51,912 nt of DNA from Bacteroidetes bacterium UBA2364 (GCA_002344075.1 DDTM01000040.1:24083-75994); one strand, 5' to 3'. Numbered from the stretch's first letter, positions 1 to 9,225 are shown. Numbers and translations: made by a program. The notes: generated by a model not told the origin, from the letters alone.

Positions 1-7
1 CCAAACT

Positions 8-1681
8 TCAAGACTTTTCTCGATTAAGCAAACTGTTTTTACGGCCGTAAGCAAAATATATCACCAATCCCACAGAAAGCCAGACTAAAAAGCGCCACCA
101 ACTTTCAACTGGTATTTCGCTCATCAGGTATAAACACGTCAATAGCCCGAGAACTGGTATTAATGAGAGCTTATACCGGAAAGATTGAATAATCAGAAAC
201 AACGTGGTGAAGAGAAAAATGTATCGCGGAATCAATGTTTCAAGGTGACTAAAGTCTTGAGGCATCAATTGTTGCAAGACTTCAGGGTGCCCCATAAAGC
301 CATATCCAAGCAATAATATGGTAGTAGGGAGCAGAAAATATTTACTATCCACAAACGGAATTTTAAATCGTCGTTCTATGTCTGGTTTTTTTATATCCAA
401 AATGAGAACCCCCCCGCATACCAATACAAAAGCAAAAAGGGTTCCGATACTGGTCAGATCTGTTACTACTGTGATATTCAAAAATAAAGCAGGGATCGAA
501 ACCAGAAGTCCTGTAATGATGGTCGAAAACCAAGGAGTTTGGTATTTAGGATGTATTTCAGCGAACTTTTTGGGTAGCAAGCCATCGCGACTCATGCTCA
601 TCCAAATCCGGGGTTGGCCTAATTGAAAAACCAGCAAAACGCTAGCCATCGCCACAACCGCACTGAGGCTAACAATCCACGCTATCCAGTCCATACCTGC
701 CTTGTTAAATATATAGGCCAATGGGTCTGATATTCCACTCAATTCTGAATAATTTACCATGCCGGTTGTTACTAATGCCAATAAAATATAAAGAATCGTA
801 CATATGATAAGGGTATATATCATACCACGAGGCAAATCGCGTTGTGGATTTTTACATTCCTCGGCTGTTGTCGAAATGGCATCAAAACCGATGTAGGCAA
901 AGAATACACCTCCAACGCCTGCTAAAACACCGCCCCATCCATTGGGTAGAAACGGTGTCCAGTTTTCAGGTTTAACATAGAAGAAGCCAATTGCAATCAC
1001 GAAGAGAATAACCGCCAATTTAAGTAAAACCATAAGGTTGCTTGCCTTGCGGGACTCACTAATTCCAATGAATGTCAGCATCGAGATGAACAATACAATT
1101 CCAAAGGCGGGAATGTCCCCTACAATACGAAGGCCTATGATAGAGGGAGCCTCAACCCACGCACGATAGGCTTCAGATGTGACATCGGGCGACGCCGTGT
1201 GATAAGCATTGTATGCCGTGAGAAAATCTGTCGAGAGCCAAACAGGGATAGCCAGCCCAAACCCTCGCAGCATTTCGGTAAAATATCCCGACCAGCCTAT
1301 TGCGACAGCAATATTTCCAATTGCATATTCAATAATAAGATCCCAACCAATAATCCATGCCAATAGTTCACCAAATGAGGCATAGGCATAAGTGTAAGCA
1401 CTACCCGAAATTGGAATCATGGAAGCGAAAGAAGCATAACACATGGCGGAGAAGCCGCAAGCAATCGCTACAAAAATAAATAAGAAAACGACACCGGGGC
1501 CTCCTTTAAAACTTACTTCACCGATGGTCGCAAAAATACCAGCCCCTATCACTGCTGCTATGCCCAGCGCTGTCAAATCACGAACGCCGAGATCCCGCTT
1601 CATAGAACCACCCTCATGAAGAGAGGGGTCTGCCAGAATGGATTCTACCGACTTGGTACGATACAAGTCTTTGAACTGCAT
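8..1681 (-). CDS. APC-family amino acid permease (cationic amino acid transporter type)
   Basis: Predicted 557-residue inner-membrane transporter, probably a secondary amino acid importer. The N-terminus carries the APC signature VIGAGIFATIGE in the first membrane helix, followed by about 12-14 hydrophobic segments, a conserved GFDAISTTAEE stretch typical of the CAT/YfnA branch, and a long C-terminal group of helices. I chose the ATG at 1681 (MQFKDLYRTK) because the longer reading to 1780 adds a Cys/His-rich leader unlike the family. The stop lies 8 bases from the window edge, so the gene is complete. The substrate cannot be read from the sequence. It stands alone, and a gene-free gap of about 330 bp separates it from the next gene. 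Confidence 0.9.
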   Translation of the reverse strand: MQFKDLYRTKSVESILADPSLHEGGSMKRDLGVRDLTALGIAAVIGAGIFATIGEVSFKGGPGVVFLFIFVAIACGFSAMCYASFASMIPISGSAYTYAYASFGELLAWIIGWDLIIEYAIGNIAVAIGWSGYFTEMLRGFGLAIPVWLSTDFLTAYNAYHTASPDVTSEAYRAWVEAPSIIGLRIVGDIPAFGIVLFISMLTFIGISESRKASNLMVLLKLAVILFVIAIGFFYVKPENWTPFLPNGWGGVLAGVGGVFFAYIGFDAISTTAEECKNPQRDLPRGMIYTLIICTILYILLALVTTGMVNYSELSGISDPLAYIFNKAGMDWIAWIVSLSAVVAMASVLLVFQLGQPRIWMSMSRDGLLPKKFAEIHPKYQTPWFSTIITGLLVSIPALFLNITVVTDLTSIGTLFAFVLVCGGVLILDIKKPDIERRFKIPFVDSKYFLLPTTILLLGYGFMGHPEVLQQLMPQDFSHLETLIPRYIFLFTTLFLIIQSFRYKLSLIPVLGLLTCLYLMSEIPVESWWRFLVWLSVGLVIYFAYGRKNSLLNREKS

Positions 1682-2012
1682 ATGTGTAATGGATAACGTG
1701 TGGAGAAAAAAGCATACCTTGCAGTATGAATGCCTTGTGAAGCAATCTGGGAAGATACGGTGAGCAAAACCTTTGTGCAAATTTTTTAGGTAGTACAGGA
1801 TCTGAGAATGGGATTCAAAGCCGCCTATATCGAAAAATTTTTAAGATTATGTAGTAGTGAATGAAGGATTTACATGGGGTGCATCTCCAAAATGTCAAAT
1901 CATACGAGAACCCATCTGGTCGGCATAAAAGGTGAAAGAGGTGTTAACGAGGTTCTCTGGGAAGTTTTGAAATAAGCCCATTTGCATGGGTGCGGTAAAG
2001 TGAGAAATGGCT
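1682..2012. other. Gene-free gap with a GGTGCAT-type repeat fragment
   Basis: No convincing gene is visible on either strand. The segment near 1874-1894 reads GGGGTGCATCTCCAAAATGT, which resembles the ends of the inverted-repeat element at 35060-35303 (GGTGCATTTCAAAAATGC). It may be a worn copy of the same dispersed repeat. The rest is AT-rich spacer that must hold the promoter of the permease. Confidence 0.4.
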
Positions 2013-2654
2013 TTAAAATAAAATCATGACTGCAATGAAATGGGTAATGGTTCCGGTCAATACAAATACATGCCAAATGGCGTGAAAATAGGGGCGGTTT
2101 TTTTGTGCATAAAACCACGTACCGATGGTGTAGCTAACCCCACCCAAAATGATAAAAACAATGCTTGACATGGGAACCGTTTCAATAAAAGGTTTGCCAA
2201 TCAAAACCACCAGCCAGCCCATTCCCAAATACAGAGCCAAGGATAGCTTCTCGAACCGATGTCGGAAAAACAGCTTGTATAAAATTCCAAAAACGGCAAT
2301 GGCCCAAATGAGAATAAAACTCACCCAACCAAGGGTTCCCTGTATTTGCATCAATAAAAACGGAGAATAGGTTCCGGCAATGAGCAAATAAATACCCATA
2401 TGATCTAATAATTTTAATATGGGCTTGACGGTCTCGTGTTGAATACTATGGTACAGTGTGGAGAATAAATAGAGCAACAGCATGGAACCCCCAAAAAGGG
2501 CACAGCTTAATACAGCCACCCAAGAGCCTTTTAAAACGGCATTTGGAAGCAGCAGAGCAATTCCGACGATGCTCAAAACCACGCCTATACCATGCGTAAT
2601 GCTGTTGGCTAATTCTTCTTTTACAGGGTCTAACAGGGTGTTTTTTGTTTGCAT
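2013..2654 (-). CDS. Hemolysin III / YqfA-like PAQR-superfamily membrane protein
   Basis: A 213-residue protein with seven predicted membrane helices, the usual length for the bacterial HlyIII family. It shows the N-terminal NSITHGIGVVLSIVG segment, the LYHSIQHET stretch with the family's conserved Ser and His, the LLDHMGIYLLIAGTYSPF helix, and C-terminal His residues (HAIWHVFV, THFIAV). In PAQR proteins these His residues bind a metal; hydrolase activity is suspected but not settled for bacterial members. The real role is probably envelope or membrane-lipid related rather than haemolysis. It lies 42 bp downstream of the ROK gene on the same strand, so the two may be cotranscribed. Confidence 0.88.
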   Translation of the reverse strand: MQTKNTLLDPVKEELANSITHGIGVVLSIVGIALLLPNAVLKGSWVAVLSCALFGGSMLLLYLFSTLYHSIQHETVKPILKLLDHMGIYLLIAGTYSPFLLMQIQGTLGWVSFILIWAIAVFGILYKLFFRHRFEKLSLALYLGMGWLVVLIGKPFIETVPMSSIVFIILGGVSYTIGTWFYAQKNRPYFHAIWHVFVLTGTITHFIAVMILF

Positions 2655-2696
2655 AATAAGCGGGATTTAGAACAGAAAAAAGTATAGTTGATGCTT

Positions 2697-3533
2697 TTAA
2701 ACCTCGGTAGCGGGATGGAGGGAAAAAAAATGTGCTCCTTTGGCTGCCCAATCTGCGGCGCCTTTCGGGGTATGAATGGAACATGAGTTTAAAATAGGGG
2801 GTAGGGTAAATTTCCTAAGCGTTGCGATTGCTGCCGACGTGTAGCCCCGAAACGAAAGGGTCCCGCCACCCAATACCAGTACATCCGGATTAAATAGATG
2901 CAACACCATAGAAAGCCCCATTCCCAGTGCAACCCCAGCATCGTGAACCAATGCCATTGTCTCGGCTTCCTCCTGGGCCAAACGATTGTGCAAAGAATCT
3001 GCTGGCAAACCAATTTGTTCCAACAATGCTTTGCCTCCCGCCAATTCGTCTAAGGTTTTAGGACGACCATCAGTAGTTGGAAAAACAATACTGCCTAACT
3101 CGCCCGCCCAGCCCTTTACGCCCATCAAGAGGTTGTCCCTAACGGTGATACCCATGCCAATACCTGTACCTACCATCACCATCGCCAACGAATTAGAACG
3201 ATATTGGGTTTTAGCAAATAGCGTAGCTGCATTGACATCGTTGATGAACCGAACAGGGATCTGTGGTAGGTACAAGTCGTCGGCCTTCAGGCCATTTAGG
3301 CCGGGTACATCGCCGCATATCACTACTTCGGAGGCATTCCGTACCAATCCAGGGAAAGCTATCCCAATAGATTCGGGTTTTTCAGAACATGTTTTAAGAT
3401 AATCGTTGATTCTGGTACGTAATTTTTGGGCATTAAAATCTGGGCCAGTTGGAAATCTGATTCCATCAGGGTGAAGCCTATCCCAGAAAATCATTTTGGT
3501 TCCACCGATGTCTATGCCAAGGGAGAAGGTCAT
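2697..3533 (-). CDS. ROK-family sugar kinase-like protein
   Basis: A 278-residue protein of the ASKHA fold. It begins with the phosphate-1 motif LGIDIGGTKM, has the catalytic-base motif NDVNAA (FINDVNAATLFA) and the glycine-rich MVGTGIGMG segment, and ends with the adenosine-binding VLGGG stretch. These features indicate ATP-dependent phosphorylation of a hexose or amino sugar in the cytoplasm. The zinc signature of most ROK proteins (GH...CxCGxxGC) is absent: after AGELGS there is no Cys cluster. It may be a zinc-free ROK branch, as some polyphosphate/ATP glucokinases are, or have an altered substrate. The substrate is not predictable. There is no DNA-binding domain, so it is not a NagC-type repressor. 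Confidence 0.82.
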   Translation of the reverse strand: MTFSLGIDIGGTKMIFWDRLHPDGIRFPTGPDFNAQKLRTRINDYLKTCSEKPESIGIAFPGLVRNASEVVICGDVPGLNGLKADDLYLPQIPVRFINDVNAATLFAKTQYRSNSLAMVMVGTGIGMGITVRDNLLMGVKGWAGELGSIVFPTTDGRPKTLDELAGGKALLEQIGLPADSLHNRLAQEEAETMALVHDAGVALGMGLSMVLHLFNPDVLVLGGGTLSFRGYTSAAIATLRKFTLPPILNSCSIHTPKGAADWAAKGAHFFSLHPATEV

Positions 3534-3588
3534 GAAGTGCTATGATTTTGTTATTTCAGAGTAGAAAAAATAAGATTAAATGGGAATT

Positions 3589-4026
3589 TTAGTAATATTT
3601 TTCCAAGCGTACGGGGGATGAATCGTGATCCGTTTTTGGGATCCAAAAAGTGGAGGCCTTATCCATCGGTTTAATATTTAACAAGTCTTTTCCAAAAAGC
3701 CGCATTATCACGCCAATCGGAGTCACCAATAGGAAAAATACAAAGGTCAAAATAATTCGGCTCATGAAGGCGCCCATGATAAACGCCAGCCCCATCCAAA
3801 TACGATAGAGCAGGGGAAGGCTTTCAGGAAAAAACGTGCCCCCGAAAAGCAGGAGTACGCCCATTCCCAAAGCGGCGTACCAAAATTCAGGGTGGGAGGA
3901 GTGGCTCCTAAATAAAAACCAACTTGCTGAGATTGTTACGATCCCACCAATGAGCCAACCAAACTTCTGGAGTGCTTTCCGAGAAATATCTAAATGACGG
4001 AGTTCCAGAATTATTTCATGCAACAT
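3589..4026 (-). CDS. SxtJ-like small membrane protein
   Basis: About 145 residues from the ATG at 4026 (MLHEIILELR). The longer frame to 4107 would run into the divergent gene's start and adds a polar leader, so it was not used. The protein has an N-terminal soluble stretch, three to four hydrophobic segments, and the C-terminal signature FLLVTPIGVIMRLFGKD, typical of the SxtJ family of small membrane proteins. These often sit next to polysaccharide or exopeptide genes, but their biochemical role is unknown. The C-terminal tail (STFWIPK) also fits the family. It is divergent from the TerB-like gene, with about 80 bp between the two starts. Confidence 0.65.
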   Translation of the reverse strand: MLHEIILELRHLDISRKALQKFGWLIGGIVTISASWFLFRSHSSHPEFWYAALGMGVLLLFGGTFFPESLPLLYRIWMGLAFIMGAFMSRIILTFVFFLLVTPIGVIMRLFGKDLLNIKPMDKASTFWIPKTDHDSSPVRLEKYY

Positions 4027-4105
4027 ATGAACGAATTGCTTATTTTTAGACTCATCATGCCGCTGTGGTGCGGTTTTCCTTAAACCAAAGTTACGACCAA
4101 TCACC

Positions 4106-4513
4106 ATGGATCAACAACCAACCGAACCATTTCTCCACTTTATTTTGGACGAGACATGGACCGATGCCCAACAGGAAGCCCTTGTGGAACTGATGGTTTG
4201 GGCGATGTATGTGGATAAGTCTATCCGGTCAGAAGAAAACGAACTCATTGACCAAATCTTAGACCAAATGTCCGTTGGAGATTCCACGCCTATTGCTCAG
4301 TACCTAAATCCTGCCATTGCTAAGGTGCGTGAATCCTTCCACCACGAACAAAAGTCAGCATTTTTGTTGGAGGATATTTGTCTATATTTAGATGACGCCG
4401 ATGTGCGGGCACAAGCGTTTGACCTTTGTTCACAAATTCTGGAAGCCGATGGACATCTTCACAAAGATGAGGTGGCTTTTCTGGAACGTATTAAAACGCG
4501 ATTTATGCAATAA
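4106..4513 (+). CDS. TerB-like (tellurite-resistance/DjlA-like) helical protein
   Basis: A 135-residue, acidic, all-helical soluble protein. Residues 20-60 (ALVELMVWAMYVDKSIRSEE) and 100-130 (ILEADGHLHKDEVAFLERI) are the two repeats of the TerB/DUF533-like fold, with acidic residues in the EADG-type metal-binding loop. TerB-like proteins often act in envelope stress or as membrane-associated metal-binding scaffolds; tellurite resistance itself is not implied. No other ter gene is nearby. It is divergent from the SxtJ-like gene and followed by a gene-free gap with a hairpin. Confidence 0.7.
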   Translation: MDQQPTEPFLHFILDETWTDAQQEALVELMVWAMYVDKSIRSEENELIDQILDQMSVGDSTPIAQYLNPAIAKVRESFHHEQKSAFLLEDICLYLDDADVRAQAFDLCSQILEADGHLHKDEVAFLERIKTRFMQ

Positions 4514-4636
4514 TCCATCCAACGGATACCGGAATAGCATAGGCCTCATTCCGTTCACGCCCATGTGGAAAATGTTTAGAAATGTAGAAAGATTTTAGTT
4601 AGACGTTTCCGCAGGCGTTTCATATTTGCGGGTTAT

Positions 4637-4703
4637 TTGTCAGTTGTTGATCGAAATCATTTAACTATATGGTAGTTTGAGACAACTGATAGACGACTGA
4701 CAA
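4637..4703. repeat. Inverted repeat with two alternative right arms
   Basis: The left arm TTGTCAGTTGT (4637-4647) can pair with ACAACTGA (4682-4689) or with ACGACTGACAA (4693-4703). It lies between the TerB-like gene and the convergent MFS gene. There is no T-run, so it is not a clear terminator; it could be a weak transcript-end structure or chance. Confidence 0.4.
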
Positions 4704-4739
4704 TGAACCCTTTTGGGACTAAAACAGATATAAGATAGC

Positions 4740-5924
4740 CTAAGTTAAATGGTTGGTATGCTTATCAGTCACTTGGCTGCTTGAGTTATAATCCGGAAAA
4801 TGGTGATGCAGCAATAGTATCAGGCCGCACATAAAAAACGGAATAAGCATGGCATTTCGAAGTCCAACTATTTCACTTGCAAATCCGATTATAGGAGAAC
4901 CCATCATAATGCCAGAAATTCCGGCAGTAAGAATCACGGCAATGGCGGTTTCTGGTGCGGGTTGTACAAACTTGGTGGCTTCGGAGAATAAAAGGGGAAC
5001 CAATGCTGATGCACCCAGGCCAATCAATGCGAAAGCCAAGATAGCAGGGATGTACTGATACACCAACCATAACCACAAAAACCCGCCCATAACCAATGTA
5101 CTACCGCCAACCATCACTTGTTGTACAGACAAGCGGGTAAAAAAGTGATTTCCAGACCAGCGACCAAGGGTCATGGTGGCGGAAAAAGCCAGAAACCCCA
5201 GACTTACAAGGCCAGATGAGGTAGTGGCTTCAGACTTAAGAAAAAGTGCACTCCAGTTCAGGATTATTCCTTCGATGGCCATGTAAATAAAAGATGTTAC
5301 GGCCAATAATAGCAAATATCCGGAAATGCCTTTGGGCGAAGAGGAGGATGTTCTTACCGGATTATCGGGGATTTGAACCGTAAATAGATACAAATTTAAT
5401 AACAATAGGGCGATGGCAAGTATCCCAAAAAAGAAAGTACGGCTCCAAAATAGACTTCCCGCCACAACACCCAATCCCGCGCCAAGCATCCCGCCAAAAC
5501 TGTACATCCCATGCGAAGCCGCCATTATGGGAGAACCAGTTTGATGTTCGTAAGCCCCTGCGGCTGCATTCATGGCCAAATTGAGCATCCCACTGGCAAA
5601 TCCATATAACACCAAAACCCCTACAAATAGTTCGAGTTGTTCGGTATATGGGATCAGTGCAAACGTACCGAGGGATAAAAGGGTGGCAACACGGAGGGTT
5701 GTCGTGAGTGAAAAACGGTGGATAAACCGACTGGTTGGGAAGCTGGCTACTAATGAAAATAGGGGAATAGTGAGTAAAACTATTCCCCAAATACCATGCT
5801 CGGTTTGAAAATAGGTCTTAAATTCCGGAATACGAGACGACCATGCCCCGATCAGAATGCTATTTGTCAAAAAGGCGAGCCATACGTAAAAAGGCCTTTC
5901 CGTTTGGTGTTTTCCGGTTTGCAT
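4740..5924 (-). CDS. MFS transporter (YbjJ/FucP-like)
   Basis: A 394-residue, 12-helix major facilitator. The N-terminus WLAFLTNSILIGAWSSRIPEF matches the YbjJ-like branch, whose members keep a G-x-W-x-x-R-I-P motif in helix 1. The SHGMYSFGGMLGAGLG segment in helix 5 also fits. The likely role is export or import of a small sugar-like or hydrophobic compound; the substrate is unknown. I chose the ATG at 5924, because the codon before it (GTG at 5927) lies inside pgk. This ATG shares one base with the pgk stop (TGATG), which suggests translational coupling to pgk. The last 40 residues are polar. Confidence 0.85.
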   Translation of the reverse strand: MQTGKHQTERPFYVWLAFLTNSILIGAWSSRIPEFKTYFQTEHGIWGIVLLTIPLFSLVASFPTSRFIHRFSLTTTLRVATLLSLGTFALIPYTEQLELFVGVLVLYGFASGMLNLAMNAAAGAYEHQTGSPIMAASHGMYSFGGMLGAGLGVVAGSLFWSRTFFFGILAIALLLLNLYLFTVQIPDNPVRTSSSSPKGISGYLLLLAVTSFIYMAIEGIILNWSALFLKSEATTSSGLVSLGFLAFSATMTLGRWSGNHFFTRLSVQQVMVGGSTLVMGGFLWLWLVYQYIPAILAFALIGLGASALVPLLFSEATKFVQPAPETAIAVILTAGISGIMMGSPIIGFASEIVGLRNAMLIPFFMCGLILLLHHHFPDYNSSSQVTDKHTNHLT

Positions 5925-7108
5925 CACGCTTTTTCGCTTAGGGCCGCAACTCCGGGAAGTACCATTCCTTCGAGAAACTCCAGCATGGCGCCGCCGCCAG
6001 TCGAGACGTGGCTTACATCGTCGTCTAAACGAGCCTGAGAAATGGCGGCCACAGAGTCGCCACCACCGACGACGGTAAGTCCGCCATTTCGGGTGGATTC
6101 TGCGAGGGCTTCGGCAACGGCAATGGTTCCTTTGGCAAATTTTGGCATTTCAAAAACGCCCATAGGACCGTTCCAAACAACCGTTTTTGCTGTTTTTAGA
6201 ATGGCCTGGTATGTTGTGATTGTCTTAGGCCCGATGTCTAACCCCATCCAATTATCCAGAACGCCGGGTGCAGAAATTTGTGTCTGGGCTTCGTTTGCAA
6301 ATGTATCAGCCGAGAGATGGTCGTCTGGAAGTACCAATTTTTCTCCCGCCTTCTCCATCAATGCCAACGCAAGCTCCAATTTGTCGTCTTCGCAGAGGGA
6401 TTTTCCGATGGGAACGCCTTTGGCCTTCAGGAAGGTAAAGGTCATTCCGCCGCCAATAAGCAAACGATCCACTTTGGGCAACAGGGCTTCAATAACCCCA
6501 ATCTTATCCGAAACCTTCGCGCCACCGATAACAGCCACGAAGGGCCTTTGGGGTGCTTCAAGTACCTTAGAGAGGTATTCTACTTCTTTCTTGAGTAAAT
6601 AACCCATTGCGGATTGCGCGATAAAGTGTGTAACGCCTTCTGTCGAGCTATGTGCGCGGTGGGCCGATCCAAAAGCGTCGTTGATATATATATCCCCCAA
6701 TTGGGCTATTTTTGCAGCCAATTCGGGATCGTTTTTGGATTCACCCACGTAGAACCGTGTATTTTCTAACAAAACCACACTGCCTGGTTCTGCCGAAGCA
6801 ATGAGGGTTTCTACGTCTGGGCCAACCGTATCGGTTGCCATATGAACGGTTGCGCCGATCCGTTCGGCCAATTTTGCAGCAGCAGGCTTGAGGCTGTATT
6901 GCGGGTCAGGGCCATTTTTCGGACGCCCGGCATGGCTCATCAGAATGGGCAATCCGCCTTCACTAAGTACTTTTTGGATAGTGGGTAAGGCTTCTCGAAT
7001 GCGGGTATCGTCTGTCACCACGCCATTTTTGAGGGGAACGTTAAAATCTACACGGATCAAAACTTTTTTACCTCTCAGTTCGAGGTCATCTATGGTTAAC
7101 TTTGCCAT
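5924..7108 (-). CDS. pgk: Phosphoglycerate kinase
   Basis: A 394-residue glycolytic enzyme that transfers phosphate from 1,3-bisphosphoglycerate to ADP. It has the N-terminal signature KKVLIRVDFNVPL with the substrate Asp/Asn, the SHAGRPK loop, ENTRFY, the DAFGSAHRAHSST segment, the VIGGAKVSDKIGV hinge, and the C-terminal nucleotide site NGPMGVFE plus VGGGDSVAAI. The length is standard. It lies downstream of gapA, 97 bp away with a terminator-like hairpin in the gap, and upstream of an MFS gene whose start overlaps its stop. One odd point is a Gly-Gly-Gly-Ala run near the end that varies in many pgk genes and is not a defect. Confidence 0.98.
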   Translation of the reverse strand: MAKLTIDDLELRGKKVLIRVDFNVPLKNGVVTDDTRIREALPTIQKVLSEGGLPILMSHAGRPKNGPDPQYSLKPAAAKLAERIGATVHMATDTVGPDVETLIASAEPGSVVLLENTRFYVGESKNDPELAAKIAQLGDIYINDAFGSAHRAHSSTEGVTHFIAQSAMGYLLKKEVEYLSKVLEAPQRPFVAVIGGAKVSDKIGVIEALLPKVDRLLIGGGMTFTFLKAKGVPIGKSLCEDDKLELALALMEKAGEKLVLPDDHLSADTFANEAQTQISAPGVLDNWMGLDIGPKTITTYQAILKTAKTVVWNGPMGVFEMPKFAKGTIAVAEALAESTRNGGLTVVGGGDSVAAISQARLDDDVSHVSTGGGAMLEFLEGMVLPGVAALSEKA

Positions 7109-7135
7109 GAGCTTTAATCGAGAAAGGGGTTAATC

Positions 7136-7184
7136 AAAAAAAAGGCGTCTGCCGTCCGGTCTGAAAAGTCGGAAAACAAACGCC
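7136..7184 (-). terminator. Hairpin with T-run between gapA and pgk
   Basis: On the minus strand the arms GGCGTTTG and CAGACGCC (one G-T pair) are followed directly by eight Ts. The position after gapA fits an intrinsic terminator or attenuator, which would let gapA be expressed more strongly than pgk. Confidence 0.7.
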
Positions 7185-7205
7185 AGAACACGAGATAGAC
7201 CGATC

Positions 7206-8207
7206 TTAAGCCATCATTTTATGGGCCAAATCCACAACGCGGTTGGAGTAACCCCACTCGTTGTCGTACCAACCTACCACTTTCACAAAAGCGCCTTGCG
7301 AATTGGTCAGTGCGGGATCAAAAACGCAAGAAGCGGGATCATGGATTACATCGCAAGAAACGATTGGATCTTCTTGGTAGAACAGAATGCCTTTGAGTGG
7401 ACCATCGGCGGCAGCTTTAAAAGCGGCATTGATTTCATCCTTTGTGGCAGGCTTGCTTAGAATGGCCGTTAGATCCGTCATCGAAACATCAGGGGTAGGA
7501 ACCCGGACGGCGAAGCCATCTAATTTGCCCTTTAAGTGCGGCAATACCAAGCCAACGGCTTTGGCAGCACCGGTGGAAGTTGGAACCATGGAAACGGCAG
7601 CAGCACGGGCACGACGTAGGTCTTTATGGGGCGCATCTTGTAGGCGTTGGTCTGCGGTATAAGCGTGAACGGTGGACATATATCCCTGAACCATGCCAAA
7701 ATGTTCATCGAGTATTTTGACCATTGGCGCCAAGCAGTTTGTGGTACAAGAGGCGTTGGACACGATTTTTTCGCTACCAGTCAGAATATTGTCGTTTACG
7801 CCCATCACAACGGTCGCATCTACTTCGCCACTTGCGGGAGCGGTAATTAATACTTTTTTGGCTCCTGCCTGGAGGTGAAGTCCGGCTTTTTCGGCAGAAG
7901 TGAAGATGCCAGTGGCTTCAATTACAAGATCCACCCCTAAGTCACCCCAAGGTAATTGAGCCGGATCTTTCTGGGCATAGATCTGAAAACGATCCCCATT
8001 CACGATGAGAGCACTTTCTTCAGCGGTAACCGGAAAAGGAAGGCGACCGTGAACCGAGTCGTACTTCAATAAGTGTGCAAGGGTCTTTGCATCGGTCAGG
8101 TCATTCACCCCAACCACATCAAATTCTTTGGTACCACGTTCCAGAATTGCCCGGAAAACCAAGCGTCCGATACGACCAAAGCCATTGATTGCAATTTTGA
8201 TTGCCAT
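7206..8207 (-). CDS. gap: Glyceraldehyde-3-phosphate dehydrogenase, type I
   Basis: A 333-residue cytoplasmic enzyme that oxidises glyceraldehyde-3-phosphate with NAD(P)+ and phosphate. It shows the Rossmann start INGFGRIGRLVFRA, the catalytic-cysteine motif VSNASCTTNCLAP, the S-loop region, and the C-terminal WYDNEWGYSNRVVDL. An acidic or neutral residue pattern near VNDLTDA after the first Rossmann unit suggests NAD+ use (the D of GVND), although cofactor preference was not tested. It is the first gene of a gap-pgk pair on the minus strand. About 255 bp of non-coding DNA upstream separates it from the divergent TPR gene. Confidence 0.98.
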   Translation of the reverse strand: MAIKIAINGFGRIGRLVFRAILERGTKEFDVVGVNDLTDAKTLAHLLKYDSVHGRLPFPVTAEESALIVNGDRFQIYAQKDPAQLPWGDLGVDLVIEATGIFTSAEKAGLHLQAGAKKVLITAPASGEVDATVVMGVNDNILTGSEKIVSNASCTTNCLAPMVKILDEHFGMVQGYMSTVHAYTADQRLQDAPHKDLRRARAAAVSMVPTSTGAAKAVGLVLPHLKGKLDGFAVRVPTPDVSMTDLTAILSKPATKDEINAAFKAAADGPLKGILFYQEDPIVSCDVIHDPASCVFDPALTNSQGAFVKVVGWYDNEWGYSNRVVDLAHKMMA

Positions 8208-8462
8208 TTTTTTACTCCTTATGTGCTTTGAATGAGTTGTTTGCGCGTTTAGGTTTTTTAAACTTGCACAACCTACATCATTCGGGGGGCAATATCAAAC
8301 CCGAAAGCGCTTCAATAATATGATCTTTGAATGAGTTTGTTCAAAACCACCGATTCTCCCCCGAAGATTTATGGCTTCTTGTTTTGCAGATTGGTGATTC
8401 ATTTTCTTATCTTCATTAGCTAAAGCAAAAATCAGGCTTACCAACAAGACACCCAATTTGTC

Positions 8463-9152
8463 ATGGCAACAAAAACCATAACCAAAGAAGAACTCAACGA
8501 AGATGTGGTCGTCAATGCCGCGTCTCATCTCGAAGGTTTTTATCGTAAACACCAAAAGACCCTCCTCATTGGCCTTGCGGCTGTTGTATTGCTGGTTGCG
8601 GCATACTTCCTGTGGGGTTGGTATAAAGATTCTCAAAACACGGCTGCGGCCCAGAAAATCGGATATGCGGTTCAGCAATTTGAATTGGGCGAATTTAATA
8701 AAGCCCTGAATGGCCTTGGTTCAAATCCGGGCTTGCTGAAAATCGCCAGTGAATACGGTTCCACCGAAACTGGCAATTTGGCACATTATTATGCCGCCGT
8801 TGCTTATGATAACCTCAATAACCGCAAAAAGGCGCTTGAGCATTACGAAGCTTTCGATAAAGGAAATAATCTCATCGGTGCCTCGGCTTATGCAGGCGAA
8901 GCGGCCATTCACGAAGATACGAACAAGAATTATGCGAAGGCTGCCGAATTATATCAAAAAGCGGCCAATACGTATCCAGATGAGTCTTCTGCACCCGATT
9001 ATTTGCGCAAAGCCGCCCGAAATTACGAAAAGGCCAAGGATTTTAAAGCAGCAAAATCGGCCTACGAACAAATCAAGGAAAAATATCCCCAATCTTCAGT
9101 CGTTTCTGAATTGGACTACTACCTTGGCAGAATCGAAGCACTCGCCCGTTAA
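8463..9152 (+). CDS. Membrane-anchored tetratricopeptide-repeat protein (YfgM-like)
   Basis: A 229-residue protein with a short cytoplasmic N-terminus, one membrane helix at about residues 35-53 (TLLIGLAAVVLLVAAYFLW), then an extracytoplasmic domain of about four TPR-like helix pairs rich in Ala and Tyr (HYYAAVAYDNL, AAELYQKAANTYP, AKSAYEQIKEKYP). The layout matches YfgM/YbgF-like proteins, which associate with the Sec translocon or envelope assembly. No catalytic motif is visible. A strong terminator follows directly. The function is inferred from architecture only. Confidence 0.75.
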   Translation: MATKTITKEELNEDVVVNAASHLEGFYRKHQKTLLIGLAAVVLLVAAYFLWGWYKDSQNTAAAQKIGYAVQQFELGEFNKALNGLGSNPGLLKIASEYGSTETGNLAHYYAAVAYDNLNNRKKALEHYEAFDKGNNLIGASAYAGEAAIHEDTNKNYAKAAELYQKAANTYPDESSAPDYLRKAARNYEKAKDFKAAKSAYEQIKEKYPQSSVVSELDYYLGRIEALAR

Positions 9153-9191
9153 AAAATACGGGAAGCAACACAAGAATAGTTGTCGTTATGG

Positions 9192-9225
9192 GTCGGTGGT
9201 TCTATATTGTACCACCGACTTTTTT
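9192..9225 (+). terminator. Intrinsic terminator after the TPR gene
   Basis: A perfect 9-bp stem GTCGGTGGT / ACCACCGAC with a 10-base loop, followed by six Ts. It separates the TPR gene from the response regulator downstream. Confidence 0.88.

Noticed and set aside
6042..6602. A 186-codon plus-strand frame
   Set aside because: It is antisense to pgk, which is certain, and has no family features.
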